This document shows positions 29,122 to 39,230 of a stretch of 64,000 nucleotides of DNA, piece after piece. Numbering within the stretch: position 1 is the stretch's first letter; every line of letters starts with the position of its first letter. The position numbers and the translations under genes were made by a program. Origin of the DNA: Deinococcus metalli (GTDB taxonomy: Bacteria; Deinococcota; Deinococci; Deinococcales; Deinococcaceae); the NCBI RefSeq assembly GCF_014201805.1, contig NZ_JACHFK010000003.1, forward strand, positions 357,386 through 421,385, read 5' to 3'. A model generated the notes under the pieces. It was not told the origin of the DNA, did not search any database, and saw nothing but the letters and a program-made list of their open reading frames with translations.

Positions 29122-29916
29122 ATGCGTCGCCGCGCCCCCCTGCTGTGTGCCGTGCTGACCTGTACCGGCGCGGTGCGGGCGGCGCCGGCCGGGCCGGACG
29201 TCGAGCGGATCGCCCTGCGGGCCGCGCAGGCGCTGGACGGCGTGCTGCGGAGCTGCCCGGCTGCCTTCGCGAAGGTCGGCACCGAGGCCAAGGCCTGTGT
29301 CGGGGCGAGCGGCACGGTGGAGCAGGTGCGCGTCACGCTGGGCGCGGCGTTCTCCGGCGACCTGTACGGCGTGTGGCGCAGCCGCGACGGGCAGGTCAGC
29401 GTGTTCAACTGGGTGTCCACGGCGGCCGGGCACGTCTACCTGCGCGTGCAGCCAGACCCGGAAGGCCGCGCCCAGACCCTGGTGTACGTGGACGTGCCGC
29501 CGGACGGCCCCGTGGGTGGCGCCGCCACCCAGATCGGCAGCGTGACCCTCACGCCGCCCCCGGCCGAGCCGGTCTCCACGCTATCCGCAGCGGCGACCGG
29601 CTCGGCCACCGCCGCGACCCCGCCCGCCGCGGTGGACCGGGGAGCGGCGCCCGTGCCGTTCCGGCGCACCCTGAGCGTGGGCACGCCCCGCATGAACGGC
29701 GCCGACGTGCTGGCGGTGCAAAACCGCTTGATCAGCCTCATGCGTCCGGCGCGGCCCGGGCGGGGCGACGGGTGGTTCGGGCCGGTGACGGCCGCCGCGG
29801 TGCGCGCGTTCCAGGGAGCCAACGGCCTGCCCGTGACGGGCACGGTGGACCGCGCCACGTGGGACTCGCTGTTCTCGCCGGGCGCGCGTCCGTACGCCGC
29901 TCCAGTCACGCCCTGA
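29122..29916 (+). CDS. Exported protein with C-terminal peptidoglycan-binding domain
   Basis: A 264-residue secreted protein. The signal peptide is [20 protein letters not shown]. Residues 20-140 form a beta-rich domain with two cysteines ([20 protein letters not shown]) and no recognised name. After an Ala/Thr linker, residues about 190-250 form a PG_binding_1 domain ([17 protein letters not shown] ... [20 protein letters not shown] ... [15 protein letters not shown]). It probably binds the cell wall. The amidase gene follows 180 bases downstream on the same strand. Confidence 0.82.
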   Translation: MRRRAPLLCAVLTCTGAVRAAPAGPDVERIALRAAQALDGVLRSCPAAFAKVGTEAKACVGASGTVEQVRVTLGAAFSGDLYGVWRSRDGQVSVFNWVSTAAGHVYLRVQPDPEGRAQTLVYVDVPPDGPVGGAATQIGSVTLTPPPAEPVSTLSAAATGSATAATPPAAVDRGAAPVPFRRTLSVGTPRMNGADVLAVQNRLISLMRPARPGRGDGWFGPVTAAAVRAFQGANGLPVTGTVDRATWDSLFSPGARPYAAPVTP

Positions 29917-30096
29917 CGCGTCCGCCAAGCCCTGCTGCGGCTGCCGGGCCGGGGTGTGACAGCGCTGTAGGGGCACGGCTGCTATGAGTGGGTCATGTCA
30001 GTTTCGTTGCGTGTGGGCGTTTCCTCCGTCCTGGCCGCGGGAACTGTGAGGGCGGCCGGTCGCTTCTCACGTGCTGGCCGGCAAGAATGGAGCGTC

Positions 30097-31896
<1,800 letters not shown>

Positions 31897-31897
31897 C

Positions 31898-32248
31898 GTG
31901 GAGCGCGGTTTTCAGGAGCGTGTCCTGGCGCTGGTGGCCCGTATTCCACAGGGGCGTGTGATGACCTACGGACAACTCGCGCTGCTGGCCGGCACGCCCG
32001 GCGCGGCGCGGCAGGCCGGGCAGGTCCTGAACGGCCTGCTGGGGCACACGCCGCTGCCGTGGCACCGCGTGATCAATGCCCAGGGCCGCGTCAGCACCCA
32101 CAAGATCGGCTTCGGGGACGTGCAGGAGGGCCTGCTGCGCGCCGAGGGCGTGGCCTTCGACGACAGCGGTCGCTGCGACCTGGACGCCCTGCAGTGGTGG
32201 CCGGACGACGCGCCGGAGCGTACGCTGCCGCCCGCGCCGCTGCTGTGA
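31898..32248 (+). CDS. Alkyltransferase-like (ATL) DNA-base-lesion protein
   Basis: A 116-residue protein of the O6-alkylguanine-DNA methyltransferase fold. The active-site PCHR of true methyltransferases is replaced by PWHRV (Trp55), the defining change of ATL proteins, which bind alkylated guanine without repairing it and hand it to nucleotide excision repair. The fold motifs IPQGRVMTYGQLALLAGTPG and NGLLGHTPLPWHRVINAQGR are clear, and the protein is shorter than a full MGMT. It starts with GTG one base after the amidase stop, so it is in the same transcript as an unrelated cell-wall gene. Confidence 0.9.
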   Translation: MERGFQERVLALVARIPQGRVMTYGQLALLAGTPGAARQAGQVLNGLLGHTPLPWHRVINAQGRVSTHKIGFGDVQEGLLRAEGVAFDDSGRCDLDALQWWPDDAPERTLPPAPLL

Positions 32249-32343
32249 CGCCCCCCACCGCCGTGACACGCCGCGGAGTGTGGGCAGACGGTCAAGGCCG
32301 TGCGGGACACGCTTCCTGACCGGCCCGTCGTATGCTGGGCGGC

Positions 32344-33057
32344 ATGAACAGAACGCCGCACAGCAGATGGATCGCCGGTGATGTGCTGTCCTGGGCGCTC
32401 GGGGTCACGCTGGGCGTGATTCTGGGAGTCGCCCTGCTGATCGCCACGCCGCTCGTGATGCGCCGCGCCGCGCCCGCCCCGGCCGCCGGTACGGAGTCGT
32501 CCACCACGGGCAGCGCGGCGGGCACGACAGGCACCGCCGCCACGTCCGGCGAGGGGTCCGCGAGCAGCGCCAGCGGGAGTGCAGGCACCGAGGCGTCGGG
32601 AGCGGCCGGCTCCGGCAGCGCGGCCGAGGGGAGCATGGGCAGCGGCACCACCGCCTCGGGAGACACGAGCTCGGGAGCGTCGGGCGATATGAACTCGGGC
32701 AACATGGCTTCGGGCAGCGCGGCCAGCGGCGGGTCGGAGTCGGCGGTCGCTGGCACCGCCGCGTCGGCGGGAGCGTCGGGCGAGAGTGCTTCCGCGGGCG
32801 ACGCGAAGGCGGGGGCAACGGTGTTTGCGAGCAACTGCGCGGGCTGCCACGGCGCCGAGGCCAAGGGCGGCGTCGGTCCCAACCTGACCACCGCCGACGG
32901 CCCCAAGGCCTGGACCGACGCCCAGATGATCACCGCGCTGCGTGAGGGCAAGACGCCCGAAAAGACCCTGAACACCATCATGCCGCGCTTCACCAGCGAG
33001 CAGATCAGCGACAGCGACATCACCAACATCCACGCCTGGATCAAGTCCCTGAACTGA
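32344..33057 (+). CDS. Membrane-anchored cytochrome c with a long Gly/Ser/Ala linker
   Basis: A 237-residue protein. One N-terminal membrane helix (LSWALGVTLGVILGVALLIA) is followed by about 110 residues of low-complexity Gly/Ser/Ala/Thr linker. The C-terminal 75 residues are a class I cytochrome c with the haem motif CAGCH near residue 165 and a distal Met in TIMPRFTSEQ. The ATG at 32344 is supported by TATGCT at 32331-32336. It probably carries electrons on the outer face of the membrane. Confidence 0.9.
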   Translation: MNRTPHSRWIAGDVLSWALGVTLGVILGVALLIATPLVMRRAAPAPAAGTESSTTGSAAGTTGTAATSGEGSASSASGSAGTEASGAAGSGSAAEGSMGSGTTASGDTSSGASGDMNSGNMASGSAASGGSESAVAGTAASAGASGESASAGDAKAGATVFASNCAGCHGAEAKGGVGPNLTTADGPKAWTDAQMITALREGKTPEKTLNTIMPRFTSEQISDSDITNIHAWIKSLN

Positions 33058-33073
33058 GGGGCCGGTCGCCATG

Positions 33074-33102
33074 ACCCGCCGGGCAAGCGCTGCCCGGCGG
33101 GT
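33074..33102. terminator. Perfect hairpin between convergent cytochrome c and LysR genes
   Basis: A 12 bp perfect stem (ACCCGCCGGGCA and its complement) with a five-base loop AGCGC lies directly between the two stops. It probably works in both directions. Confidence 0.65.
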
Positions 33103-33975
33103 TCAGCGTTTCAGGGCGGCCACCAGCGCCAGTAGATCCGCGCGCTCCTCGTCCGCTGTGCGCACGACCACGGACCAGCGGGCGGCCGGGATCAGGGCGT
33201 GCACCGGCCACAGCTCGGCCACCTGGGCGGCGTCCAGGGCCTCCTGCGCGGCGTAGGCCGGCACCACGCTCGCGCCCAGGCCCAGCGCCACGGCCCGCAC
33301 CACCGCCCGCAGGTCCGGCGCGACCAGCGCCTGCCGGGCCGCGAAGCGCGCGCCCAGCACGCCCGTGAAGAACCGCCGCGTGATCGGCAGCTCCACGCTG
33401 TAACTCACCCACGACCGGGCATTCAGCCACGCGGCCAGGTCCGCCAGCGTGTCCGGCACGTCCGCCCGCCACCCGGCCGGGCCGATCAGCGCGTAGGGCA
33501 CCGGCGCCACCTCCTGCGCGCTGAGGTGCCGGCCCTCCGGCGCGGTCGTCACCAGCGCGGCGTCCAGCGTGCCCGCCCCGAGCGCGGCCAGCACGTCGCG
33601 GTCCGGGCCGAAGGTCACGTGCAGCGCGCGGTCCAGCCGGGCCACGCGGGGCAGGGCCAGGCCGTGCAGCACCTCCGGCGTCATGCCCAGGCGCAGCGGC
33701 GTGAGGACCGAGCGGCCGGGCCGCCGCAGCCCCTGGTCCGCCAGGGCGAGGCGGTCCACGCTGTCGGCCACCTGCGCGTACAGCAGCTTGCCGCGCTCGG
33801 TGGGCACCACGCCGCGCGGCGTGCGCGTGAACAGCGGCTCGCCCACCCGCGCTTCGAGCGCCGCGAGCTGGGCGCTCACCGCCGGCTGCGTCAGGTGGCG
33901 TTCACGGGCCGCGCCGCTCACGCTGCCCGTGCGGTACACCGCGACGAACACCCGGAACCCGTCCAGCGAGGCCAT
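33103..33975 (-). CDS. LysR-family transcriptional regulator
   Basis: A 290-residue LysR regulator. The N-terminal winged helix is FRVFVAVYRTGSVSGAARER with HLTQPAVSAQLAALEARVGE and FTRTPRGVVPTERG. The effector domain (about residues 90-285) has the periplasmic-binding-protein-like fold. It is divergent from a SAM methyltransferase gene, with a shared palindrome in the 71-base gap, so it probably controls that gene and itself. Confidence 0.93.
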   Translation of the reverse strand: MASLDGFRVFVAVYRTGSVSGAARERHLTQPAVSAQLAALEARVGEPLFTRTPRGVVPTERGKLLYAQVADSVDRLALADQGLRRPGRSVLTPLRLGMTPEVLHGLALPRVARLDRALHVTFGPDRDVLAALGAGTLDAALVTTAPEGRHLSAQEVAPVPYALIGPAGWRADVPDTLADLAAWLNARSWVSYSVELPITRRFFTGVLGARFAARQALVAPDLRAVVRAVALGLGASVVPAYAAQEALDAAQVAELWPVHALIPAARWSVVVRTADEERADLLALVAALKR

Positions 33976-34006
33976 TACCTCCGCTTATACCCCATGCCCG
34001 GCACGC

Positions 34007-34030
34007 CGATTTGGAGATATGCCCAGATCG
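34007..34030. promoter_or_regulatory. Palindromic operator-like site in the LysR/methyltransferase divergent region
   Basis: The 24-base element has the arms CGAT-TTGG and CCAG-ATCG around AGATATGC, with about nine matching base pairs. It contains T-N11-A type spacing usual for LysR sites. It lies 17 bases before the methyltransferase ATG. Confidence 0.55.
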
Positions 34031-34046
34031 GGCGCACACTCCGGGC

Positions 34047-34829
34047 ATGAGCGACCCGACGTCCAGCGCCACACAGTTCAACGCCCACGCCGACAAGTAC
34101 GCCGCGAGCGAGGTGCACCGCTCCGGCGCCAGCCTGCCCGTGCTGCTCGACTTCGCTGCGCCCGGGCCGAACGACGACGCGCTGGACGTGGCGACCGGCA
34201 CCGGCAACACGGCGCTGGCCCTGGCGCCGCACGTGGCCCGCGTGACCGGCCTGGACCTGGCTGAGGGGATGCTCGAGCACGCCCGCGCCCGGGCTTCGGC
34301 CGAGGGCCAGCGCAACGCCACCTTCGTGGTCGGCAGCGCGGAGGCCCTGCCCTTTCCGGATGCGTCCTTCACGCTGGTCACGTCGCGGCACGCGCCGCAC
34401 CACTTCCATGACCTGGGCCGCTTCCTGGCCGAGGCCCACCGCGTCCTGACGCCCGGCGGCCGGCTGGTGGTCGCCGACCAGATCAGCCCCACGCCGGAGC
34501 TTCAGCCGTGGATCGACATGTACCAGCGGCGGCGCGATCCCAGCCACGTCCAGCAGCGCACGGTCGCCGCGTGGCGTGACCTGGCCGAGGGAGCGGGGCT
34601 TCGCTGGGCCGTTCAGACCGTGGTGCCCTACCGCCTGGACTTCGCGTGGTGGACGGCCCAGAGCGGCACCAGCCTGGACGCCGTGCAGGAACTGCGCGAC
34701 TCCGTGGCCACGCTCACGCCGGCCGAGCAGGCGGCCATCGGGGCCGAGTTCGGCGCGGACGGCCACCTGCTCGCGCACGTGGATCAGATGATGGTCGTCC
34801 GGCTGGAGAAACCGGCGGCCGGGGCGTAG
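34047..34829 (+). CDS. SAM-dependent methyltransferase (type 11)
   Basis: A 260-residue class I methyltransferase. The SAM-binding motif I is ALDVATGTGNTALALAPHVA, motif II TGLDLAEGMLEHARARASAE, motif III GSAEALPFPDASFTLVTSRH and the post-motif strand LTPGGRLVVADQI. It is related to the UbiE/MenG fold but has a different N-terminus and C-terminal part, so its substrate is unknown. It is divergent from the LysR regulator. Confidence 0.9.
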   Translation: MSDPTSSATQFNAHADKYAASEVHRSGASLPVLLDFAAPGPNDDALDVATGTGNTALALAPHVARVTGLDLAEGMLEHARARASAEGQRNATFVVGSAEALPFPDASFTLVTSRHAPHHFHDLGRFLAEAHRVLTPGGRLVVADQISPTPELQPWIDMYQRRRDPSHVQQRTVAAWRDLAEGAGLRWAVQTVVPYRLDFAWWTAQSGTSLDAVQELRDSVATLTPAEQAAIGAEFGADGHLLAHVDQMMVVRLEKPAAGA

Positions 34830-34842
34830 GAGACGGCCCCGG

Positions 34843-35562
34843 TCAGGTCTTGTCGCCCACGTGGATCGCCGCGATGCCGAAGGTCAGCAGGCGGTGGCGG
34901 GTGCGGAACCCGGTGGCCCGCATCAGCTGCGCGAGGGCTTCGGGGGGCGGAAAGGCCAGGACGCTCTCCGGCAGGTAGGTGTACGCGCCGGCGTTCCCGC
35001 TGATCAGACCGCCGATGCGCGGCAGCACGTGCTGGAAGTACACACGGAACGCGCTGCCCAGCAGCCCCGGGCGGGGCGGCGGGAACTCCAGGATCACGGC
35101 CCGGCCGCCCGGCGCGAGCACCCGCCAGAACTCCTCGAGACCGCGCGCGTAATCCGCAAAGTTCCGGAACCCGAACGCGCACGTGACCGTGTCGAAGTGC
35201 CCGTCCGGGTAGGGGAGGTCCAGCGCGTCGCCCTCCTCCAGCCGGATGTCCAGGTGACGCGCCCGCGCCTTCTCACGGCCCAGGTCGAGCATCTGGGGCA
35301 CGAAATCCGAGCCGATCACCTCCGCCCCCGGCGCCCGCACCTTGAGTTCCAGCGCGAAGTCGGCGGTGCCGGTCGCCACGTCCAGCACCCGCCGGGGGGT
35401 CAGCGCCAGCGCCTCCTGCGCGGCGGCGCGGCGCCAGCCCCGGTCCACCCCGAGGCTCAGCACCCGGTTCAGCAGGTCGTAACGGGGCGCGATGCTGGCG
35501 AACATGTCCCGCACGTCCTGGGCCTTGTCCTGCCTGTCGCCCACGGGCGGCCGGTTCGTCAT
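34843..35562 (-). CDS. menG: Demethylmenaquinone methyltransferase
   Basis: A 239-residue methyltransferase that performs the last step of menaquinone biosynthesis. UbiE/MenG signatures are clear: VRDMFASIAPRYDLLNRVLS, SLGVDRGWRR, VLDVATGTADFALELK and GFRNFADYARGLEEFWRVLA with PGGRAVILEF. The C-terminus IAAIHVGDKT is also typical. TATCAT at 35570-35575, seven bases before the ATG, suggests a leaderless mRNA. Its stop faces that of the unrelated methyltransferase 13 bases away. Confidence 0.94.
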   Translation of the reverse strand: MTNRPPVGDRQDKAQDVRDMFASIAPRYDLLNRVLSLGVDRGWRRAAAQEALALTPRRVLDVATGTADFALELKVRAPGAEVIGSDFVPQMLDLGREKARARHLDIRLEEGDALDLPYPDGHFDTVTCAFGFRNFADYARGLEEFWRVLAPGGRAVILEFPPPRPGLLGSAFRVYFQHVLPRIGGLISGNAGAYTYLPESVLAFPPPEALAQLMRATGFRTRHRLLTFGIAAIHVGDKT

Positions 35563-35605
35563 GGAGCCGATGATAGAGGGGAGGCGCCGGGACAGACGGG
35601 AAGCG

Positions 35606-35983
35606 TTACGTCAGTCTGAGCAGCCCGGCCGGGGTGGGCGTGAAGCCGCACGCCGCGTAGAAGCCGTGCAGGTGCGGCTCGTAGTCCACGTGCAGCCACT
35701 CCACCCCGCCGTGCTCCCGCGCGGCCTGCGCGGCCCGCCGCACCAGCTCCCCGCCGACGCCGCGCCGCTGCGCCGCCGGATGCACCGTCGTGTCGAGCAG
35801 GAAGGCGTGCGCGCCCCCGTCCCACGCGACGTTCACGAAGCCCACCAGGGCGTCGCCGTCGTGGGCGGTGATCCACGTCAGGGAGTGCTCCAGCACGGCC
35901 CGCCACGCCGCGCCGTCGTCATGTCCGCCCCACGCGGCTCGCCGGAGTGCGCCCAGCGCGGTCAGGTCGGGCCACGCGCGCAC
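35606..35983 (-). CDS. GNAT N-acetyltransferase, start uncertain
   Basis: A GNAT domain of about 125-130 residues. Motif A is FLLDTTVHPAAQRRGVGGEL with the acetyl-CoA loop QRRGVG, followed by LHVDYEPHLHGFYAACGF. The GTG at 35983 is the first standard start, but the first strand of the fold (ITYRVRAW) would lie partly upstream. A CTG at 35998, overlapping the kbl stop, would include it. Either way it is tightly linked to kbl. Confidence 0.75.
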   Translation of the reverse strand: MRAWPDLTALGALRRAAWGGHDDGAAWRAVLEHSLTWITAHDGDALVGFVNVAWDGGAHAFLLDTTVHPAAQRRGVGGELVRRAAQAAREHGGVEWLHVDYEPHLHGFYAACGFTPTPAGLLRLT

Positions 35984-35994
35984 GCGGTAGGTGA

Positions 35995-37182
35995 TCAGGA
36001 GATGATCCCCAGCGACCGCCCGACCTCGGCGTAGGCCTCCAGGGCGTGGTCCAGGTCGTCCCGCGTGTGCTCGGCGGTCACGATGTTGCGGATCCGCGCC
36101 AGGCCGCGCGGCACCGTCGGGAAGCCCAGGCCGACCGCGAACACGCCCCGGTCGAACAGCCGGCGGCTCGCCTCGAACGCGGCCGGCGCCTCCCCGAAGA
36201 TGACGGGCGTGATCGGCGTGGTGCTGCCGAAGGTGTCGAAGCCCAGGCCCTGCAGCTCGGTCTTGAAGTACCGGGTGTTGTCCCACAGGCGTTCCATCAG
36301 TGTGGGGTCGCGCTGCACCTCGGTCAGCGCGGCGCTCAGTGCCCCGACGGTGGCGGGCGCCTGCGCGGTCGAGAACAGGTAGGGCCGGGCGCGGTTGATC
36401 AGCAGCTCGCGCAGGTCCGCGTGCCCGGCCGCGTAGCCGCCCACGCCGCCCCACGCCTTGCTCAGCGTACCCACCTGGATCACGTCGTCGGCGTCTTCAA
36501 GGCCGTAGTGGTGCACGGTGCCGCGTCCCTGCGCGCCCAGCACGCCGCTGCCGTGCGCGTCGTCCACGTACGTGACCGCGCCGTACCGCCGGGCGACCTC
36601 CACCAGTCGGTCCAGCGGCGCCACATCGCCGTCCATGGAGAACACGCCGTCGGTCACGACGAGTTTCAGGCCGTCCGTGTCGTTCTCCCGCAGCAGGCGC
36701 TCCAGGTCAGCCGGGTCGGCGTGCTTGTAGACCCTCTTCGTCGCCTTGGTCAGGCGCAGGCCGTCAATGATGCTGGCGTGGTTCAGCTCGTCGCTGATCA
36801 CCACGTCCCCCTCGCGCAGCAGGGCGCCCAGCACGCCCTGGTTGGTGGTGAAGCCGCTGTGCAGCACCAGGGCGCTGCCGGTGTGCTTGAACTCGGCCAG
36901 TTGGGCCTCGAACTCCTCATGGATGCGGAGCGTTCCCGCAATCGTTCGCACCGCGCCGGCCCCGGCCCCCCACGCCTCCAGGTACTCGGCGGCCTTGGCC
37001 CTCAGGGCCGGGTGGTCCGCGAAGCCCAGGTAGTTGTTGCTGGCGAGGTTCACGACCTCCCGCCCGTCCACGCGCGTGCGGGCGCGGCTGGCGCTGTCCA
37101 GCACGCGCGGGTGGATCAGCAGCCCCTGGTCGCGCAGGCTGCCCAGGTCGGCACTCAGACGGTCGGACAGGGACGTCGGCAT
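35995..37182 (-). CDS. kbl: Glycine C-acetyltransferase (2-amino-3-ketobutyrate CoA ligase)
   Basis: A 395-residue PLP enzyme of the alpha-oxoamine synthase family. It would cleave 2-amino-3-ketobutyrate with CoA to glycine and acetyl-CoA. Motifs: VNLASNNYLGFADHPALRAK, GAGAVRTIAGT, VYVDDAHGSGVLG-like (TYVDDAHGSGVLGAQGRG) and the PLP Lys in GTLSKAWGG (near residue 240). BioF and ALA synthase are relatives, but the N-terminus and Kbl-like NYLGF/HGSG context favour Kbl. The usual partner threonine dehydrogenase (tdh) is not adjacent. TACACT at 37189-37194 lies six bases before the ATG. Confidence 0.92.
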   Translation of the reverse strand: MPTSLSDRLSADLGSLRDQGLLIHPRVLDSASRARTRVDGREVVNLASNNYLGFADHPALRAKAAEYLEAWGAGAGAVRTIAGTLRIHEEFEAQLAEFKHTGSALVLHSGFTTNQGVLGALLREGDVVISDELNHASIIDGLRLTKATKRVYKHADPADLERLLRENDTDGLKLVVTDGVFSMDGDVAPLDRLVEVARRYGAVTYVDDAHGSGVLGAQGRGTVHHYGLEDADDVIQVGTLSKAWGGVGGYAAGHADLRELLINRARPYLFSTAQAPATVGALSAALTEVQRDPTLMERLWDNTRYFKTELQGLGFDTFGSTTPITPVIFGEAPAAFEASRRLFDRGVFAVGLGFPTVPRGLARIRNIVTAEHTRDDLDHALEAYAEVGRSLGIIS

Positions 37183-37243
37183 ATCGGCAGTGTAGGGTCG
37201 CCCCGGCCGCCATGTCCGTGAGGGGAGGACGCCGGACCGGAGC

Positions 37244-37666
37244 CTAGCCCCCGGCGAGTTCCCTGCGGGCCGCGAGGACGATCTCCTCGTTGGTGTGGGC
37301 ATGCCCGGCGATGCCCCAGCCGCCGTCCGGCGATTCGGACAGCGTGACCCACGTGCGCGCGGCGAGGGTGTCGTCCCCGGCGGCCTGCGCGACGAGCCGC
37401 GTGAGATCGGTCACCACGCCGAGCTGCTTGGCGCGGTCGAGCGTGCCCACCGGCGTGAGCACGTGCACGCGCACCATGCGGCGGTCTCCGCCGGCCGTGC
37501 CGAAGGCGTCCGGGTCGAGTTCATGGATGAAGGCGGCGGTGTTGTCGCGGAACAGGGCCAGATCCGGTACGCCCTCCCATCGCATGACGGCCTGCGAGAG
37601 GGCGACGGCGAGGGCGTGCTTGTCGGCGAACAGTCCGGCGGGCGCGGTGACATCGATCATGGGCAT
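37244..37666 (-). CDS. Tautomerase-superfamily-like protein
   Basis: A 140-residue protein beginning MPMIDVTAPAGLFADKHALA, with a candidate N-terminal Pro2 nucleophile. It shows the beta-alpha-beta pattern of 4-oxalocrotonate tautomerase relatives (KHALAVALSQAVMRWEG; RMVRVHVLTPVGTLDRAKQL; TWVTLSESPDGGWGIAGHAH). The length fits the longer two-unit members. It is just downstream of the MFS exporter on the same strand and may share its transcript and TetR control. Confidence 0.75.
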   Translation of the reverse strand: MPMIDVTAPAGLFADKHALAVALSQAVMRWEGVPDLALFRDNTAAFIHELDPDAFGTAGGDRRMVRVHVLTPVGTLDRAKQLGVVTDLTRLVAQAAGDDTLAARTWVTLSESPDGGWGIAGHAHTNEEIVLAARRELAGG

Positions 37667-37714
37667 GGTGGGTCTCCTGGAATGGGGCGGGGCTGTGAGG
37701 TGGGGGGACGGAGA

Positions 37715-39130
37715 TCAGGTGCCCTCGTTCGCCGGCCGGGCCGCCGCGGCGCCTGCCGGGCTCGACAGCCCGATCCACACGCCGGCCGCGCCCGCGAGCA
37801 CCACCGCGCCGATCACGACGGCCGCGCTGTGCAGGCCGGCCAGGAAGCCCACGCTGCCGTCGCCGCTGCGGGCGATCAGGGCGCCCCACGTGGCAATGCC
37901 GAGGGCGACGCCCATCTGCCGCATGGCGGCGAGGACGCTGGAGGCCTGACTGGCCTGTGCGGCCGGGGCGCTGCTGACCGTGGCGGTCGTCAGGGCGCTG
38001 TTCGCGAAGCCGGTGCCCACGCCCATGACGAAAAACTCGGCGGCCAGGATCACCGGGGACGCGCCCACGCGCAGGCCCAGCACCAGCAGCAGGCCCACGC
38101 CGATCAGGGCCAGGCCGCCCGCTCCGACCCCGCGCACGCCGATGCGTGAGACCAGCCGCCCGCCGAGCGGGGACGCCACACCGATCCCGATGGGAAACAG
38201 CGCGGTGATGAGGCCGGCGCGCGTGGCGGAGACGTGCTCGACGCCCTGGAGAAACAGCGTGATGAACACCAGCAGCCCGAACGGCCCGAACGACGCGACG
38301 AGCGAGCCGACGTTCGCGGTGGTGAACGCCCGGTGGCGGAACAGGGTCAGGTCCACCAGCGGGTGGGGACTGCGGCCCTCCACGGCCACGAACAGGGCGG
38401 CGGCGAGCAGGGCCGTACCCACGCAGGCGAGCACCGGCGCGGAACTCCAGCCCAGCACGTTGCCCTGGGACAGGCCGTAGGCGAGCGTGGCGAGGGCCGT
38501 AACCGCCAAGATCACGCCGGGAACGTCGATGGGCCGGGGCCGGGGCGGCGCCAGTTCGCGGGTGCGCCGGGCCGTGAAGAGCAGCGTGCCCAGCGCTGTC
38601 GCGGCCACCGTCCAGAACACGGCGGCGGAGCCGAGCGTGTCGATGATGGTGCCGCCCAGCAGAGGGCCCACGGCGATGCCCAGTCCAGACACGCCCGCCC
38701 ACAGGCCGATGGCGCGGGCACGGGCGGCGCCGTCGGTGAAGGCCAGCGTGAGCAGCACCAGGGTCGCGGGCTGGATCACGGCGGAGCTGAGTCCTTGGAG
38801 GGCCCGTCCGGCCAGGATCACGCCGAAGCTGGGGGCCAGGGCGCTGATGGTGGCGCCGACCACGCCGAGCGTGAGCCCGGCCAGCAGCACGCGCCGGAAC
38901 CCGAAGCGGTCACCCAGCAGGCCGCCCGCCAGCAGCATGGCCGCGAAGACGATGTTGTACACGTTCGCCACCCACGGCACGTCGTGCGCTCCCACGCCGA
39001 AGACGCGCCCCAGCGTGGGCAGCGCTGGATTCACGATGGACACGTTCAGCATGACCACGATCACCGCCAGGGAACTGGCCGTCAGGGTGGCCCGCTGGAG
39101 CGATGCAGAATCGGCGCGGGGAGCGGTCAT
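37715..39130 (-). CDS. MFS drug/compound exporter (DHA2, 14-TM type)
   Basis: A 471-residue major facilitator protein with about 13-14 hydrophobic segments. Motif A-like GGLLGDRFGFRRVLLAGLTL and motif C-like LWAGVSGLGIAVGPLLGG are present, as in the EmrB/QacA/SmvA drug:H+ antiporters. A conserved intramembrane Asp/Arg set is visible (DRFGFRR). The promoter contains a 16-base palindrome also found before the TetR gene 101 bases upstream, so TetR probably represses it. The ATG at 39130 lies five bases after TACTCT. Confidence 0.92.
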   Translation of the reverse strand: MTAPRADSASLQRATLTASSLAVIVVMLNVSIVNPALPTLGRVFGVGAHDVPWVANVYNIVFAAMLLAGGLLGDRFGFRRVLLAGLTLGVVGATISALAPSFGVILAGRALQGLSSAVIQPATLVLLTLAFTDGAARARAIGLWAGVSGLGIAVGPLLGGTIIDTLGSAAVFWTVAATALGTLLFTARRTRELAPPRPRPIDVPGVILAVTALATLAYGLSQGNVLGWSSAPVLACVGTALLAAALFVAVEGRSPHPLVDLTLFRHRAFTTANVGSLVASFGPFGLLVFITLFLQGVEHVSATRAGLITALFPIGIGVASPLGGRLVSRIGVRGVGAGGLALIGVGLLLVLGLRVGASPVILAAEFFVMGVGTGFANSALTTATVSSAPAAQASQASSVLAAMRQMGVALGIATWGALIARSGDGSVGFLAGLHSAAVVIGAVVLAGAAGVWIGLSSPAGAAAARPANEGT

Positions 39131-39139
39131 GCCCCAGAG

Positions 39140-39155
39140 TATGATGACCATCATA
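39140..39155. promoter_or_regulatory. TetR operator upstream of the MFS exporter
   Basis: Perfect 16-base palindrome TATGATG-AC-CATCATA. It overlaps the region just before the TACTCT box of the exporter. A near-identical palindrome (TATGACG-AC-CGTCATA) lies upstream of the tetR gene at 39881-39896. Confidence 0.8.
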
Positions 39156-39184
39156 TAAATGGAAGGGGGAGGCGGCCACGGCAG

Positions 39185-39216
39185 GGCGGCCCATCCCAGA
39201 TGCAGGATGGGCCGCC
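39185..39216 (-). terminator. Perfect hairpin after the tetR gene
   Basis: A 12 bp perfect stem GGCGGCCCATCC/GGATGGGCCGCC with an eight-base loop lies 15 bases beyond the tetR stop. It would keep tetR and exporter transcripts separate. Confidence 0.7.
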
Positions 39217-39230
39217 GTCCGTCAGGAGAT

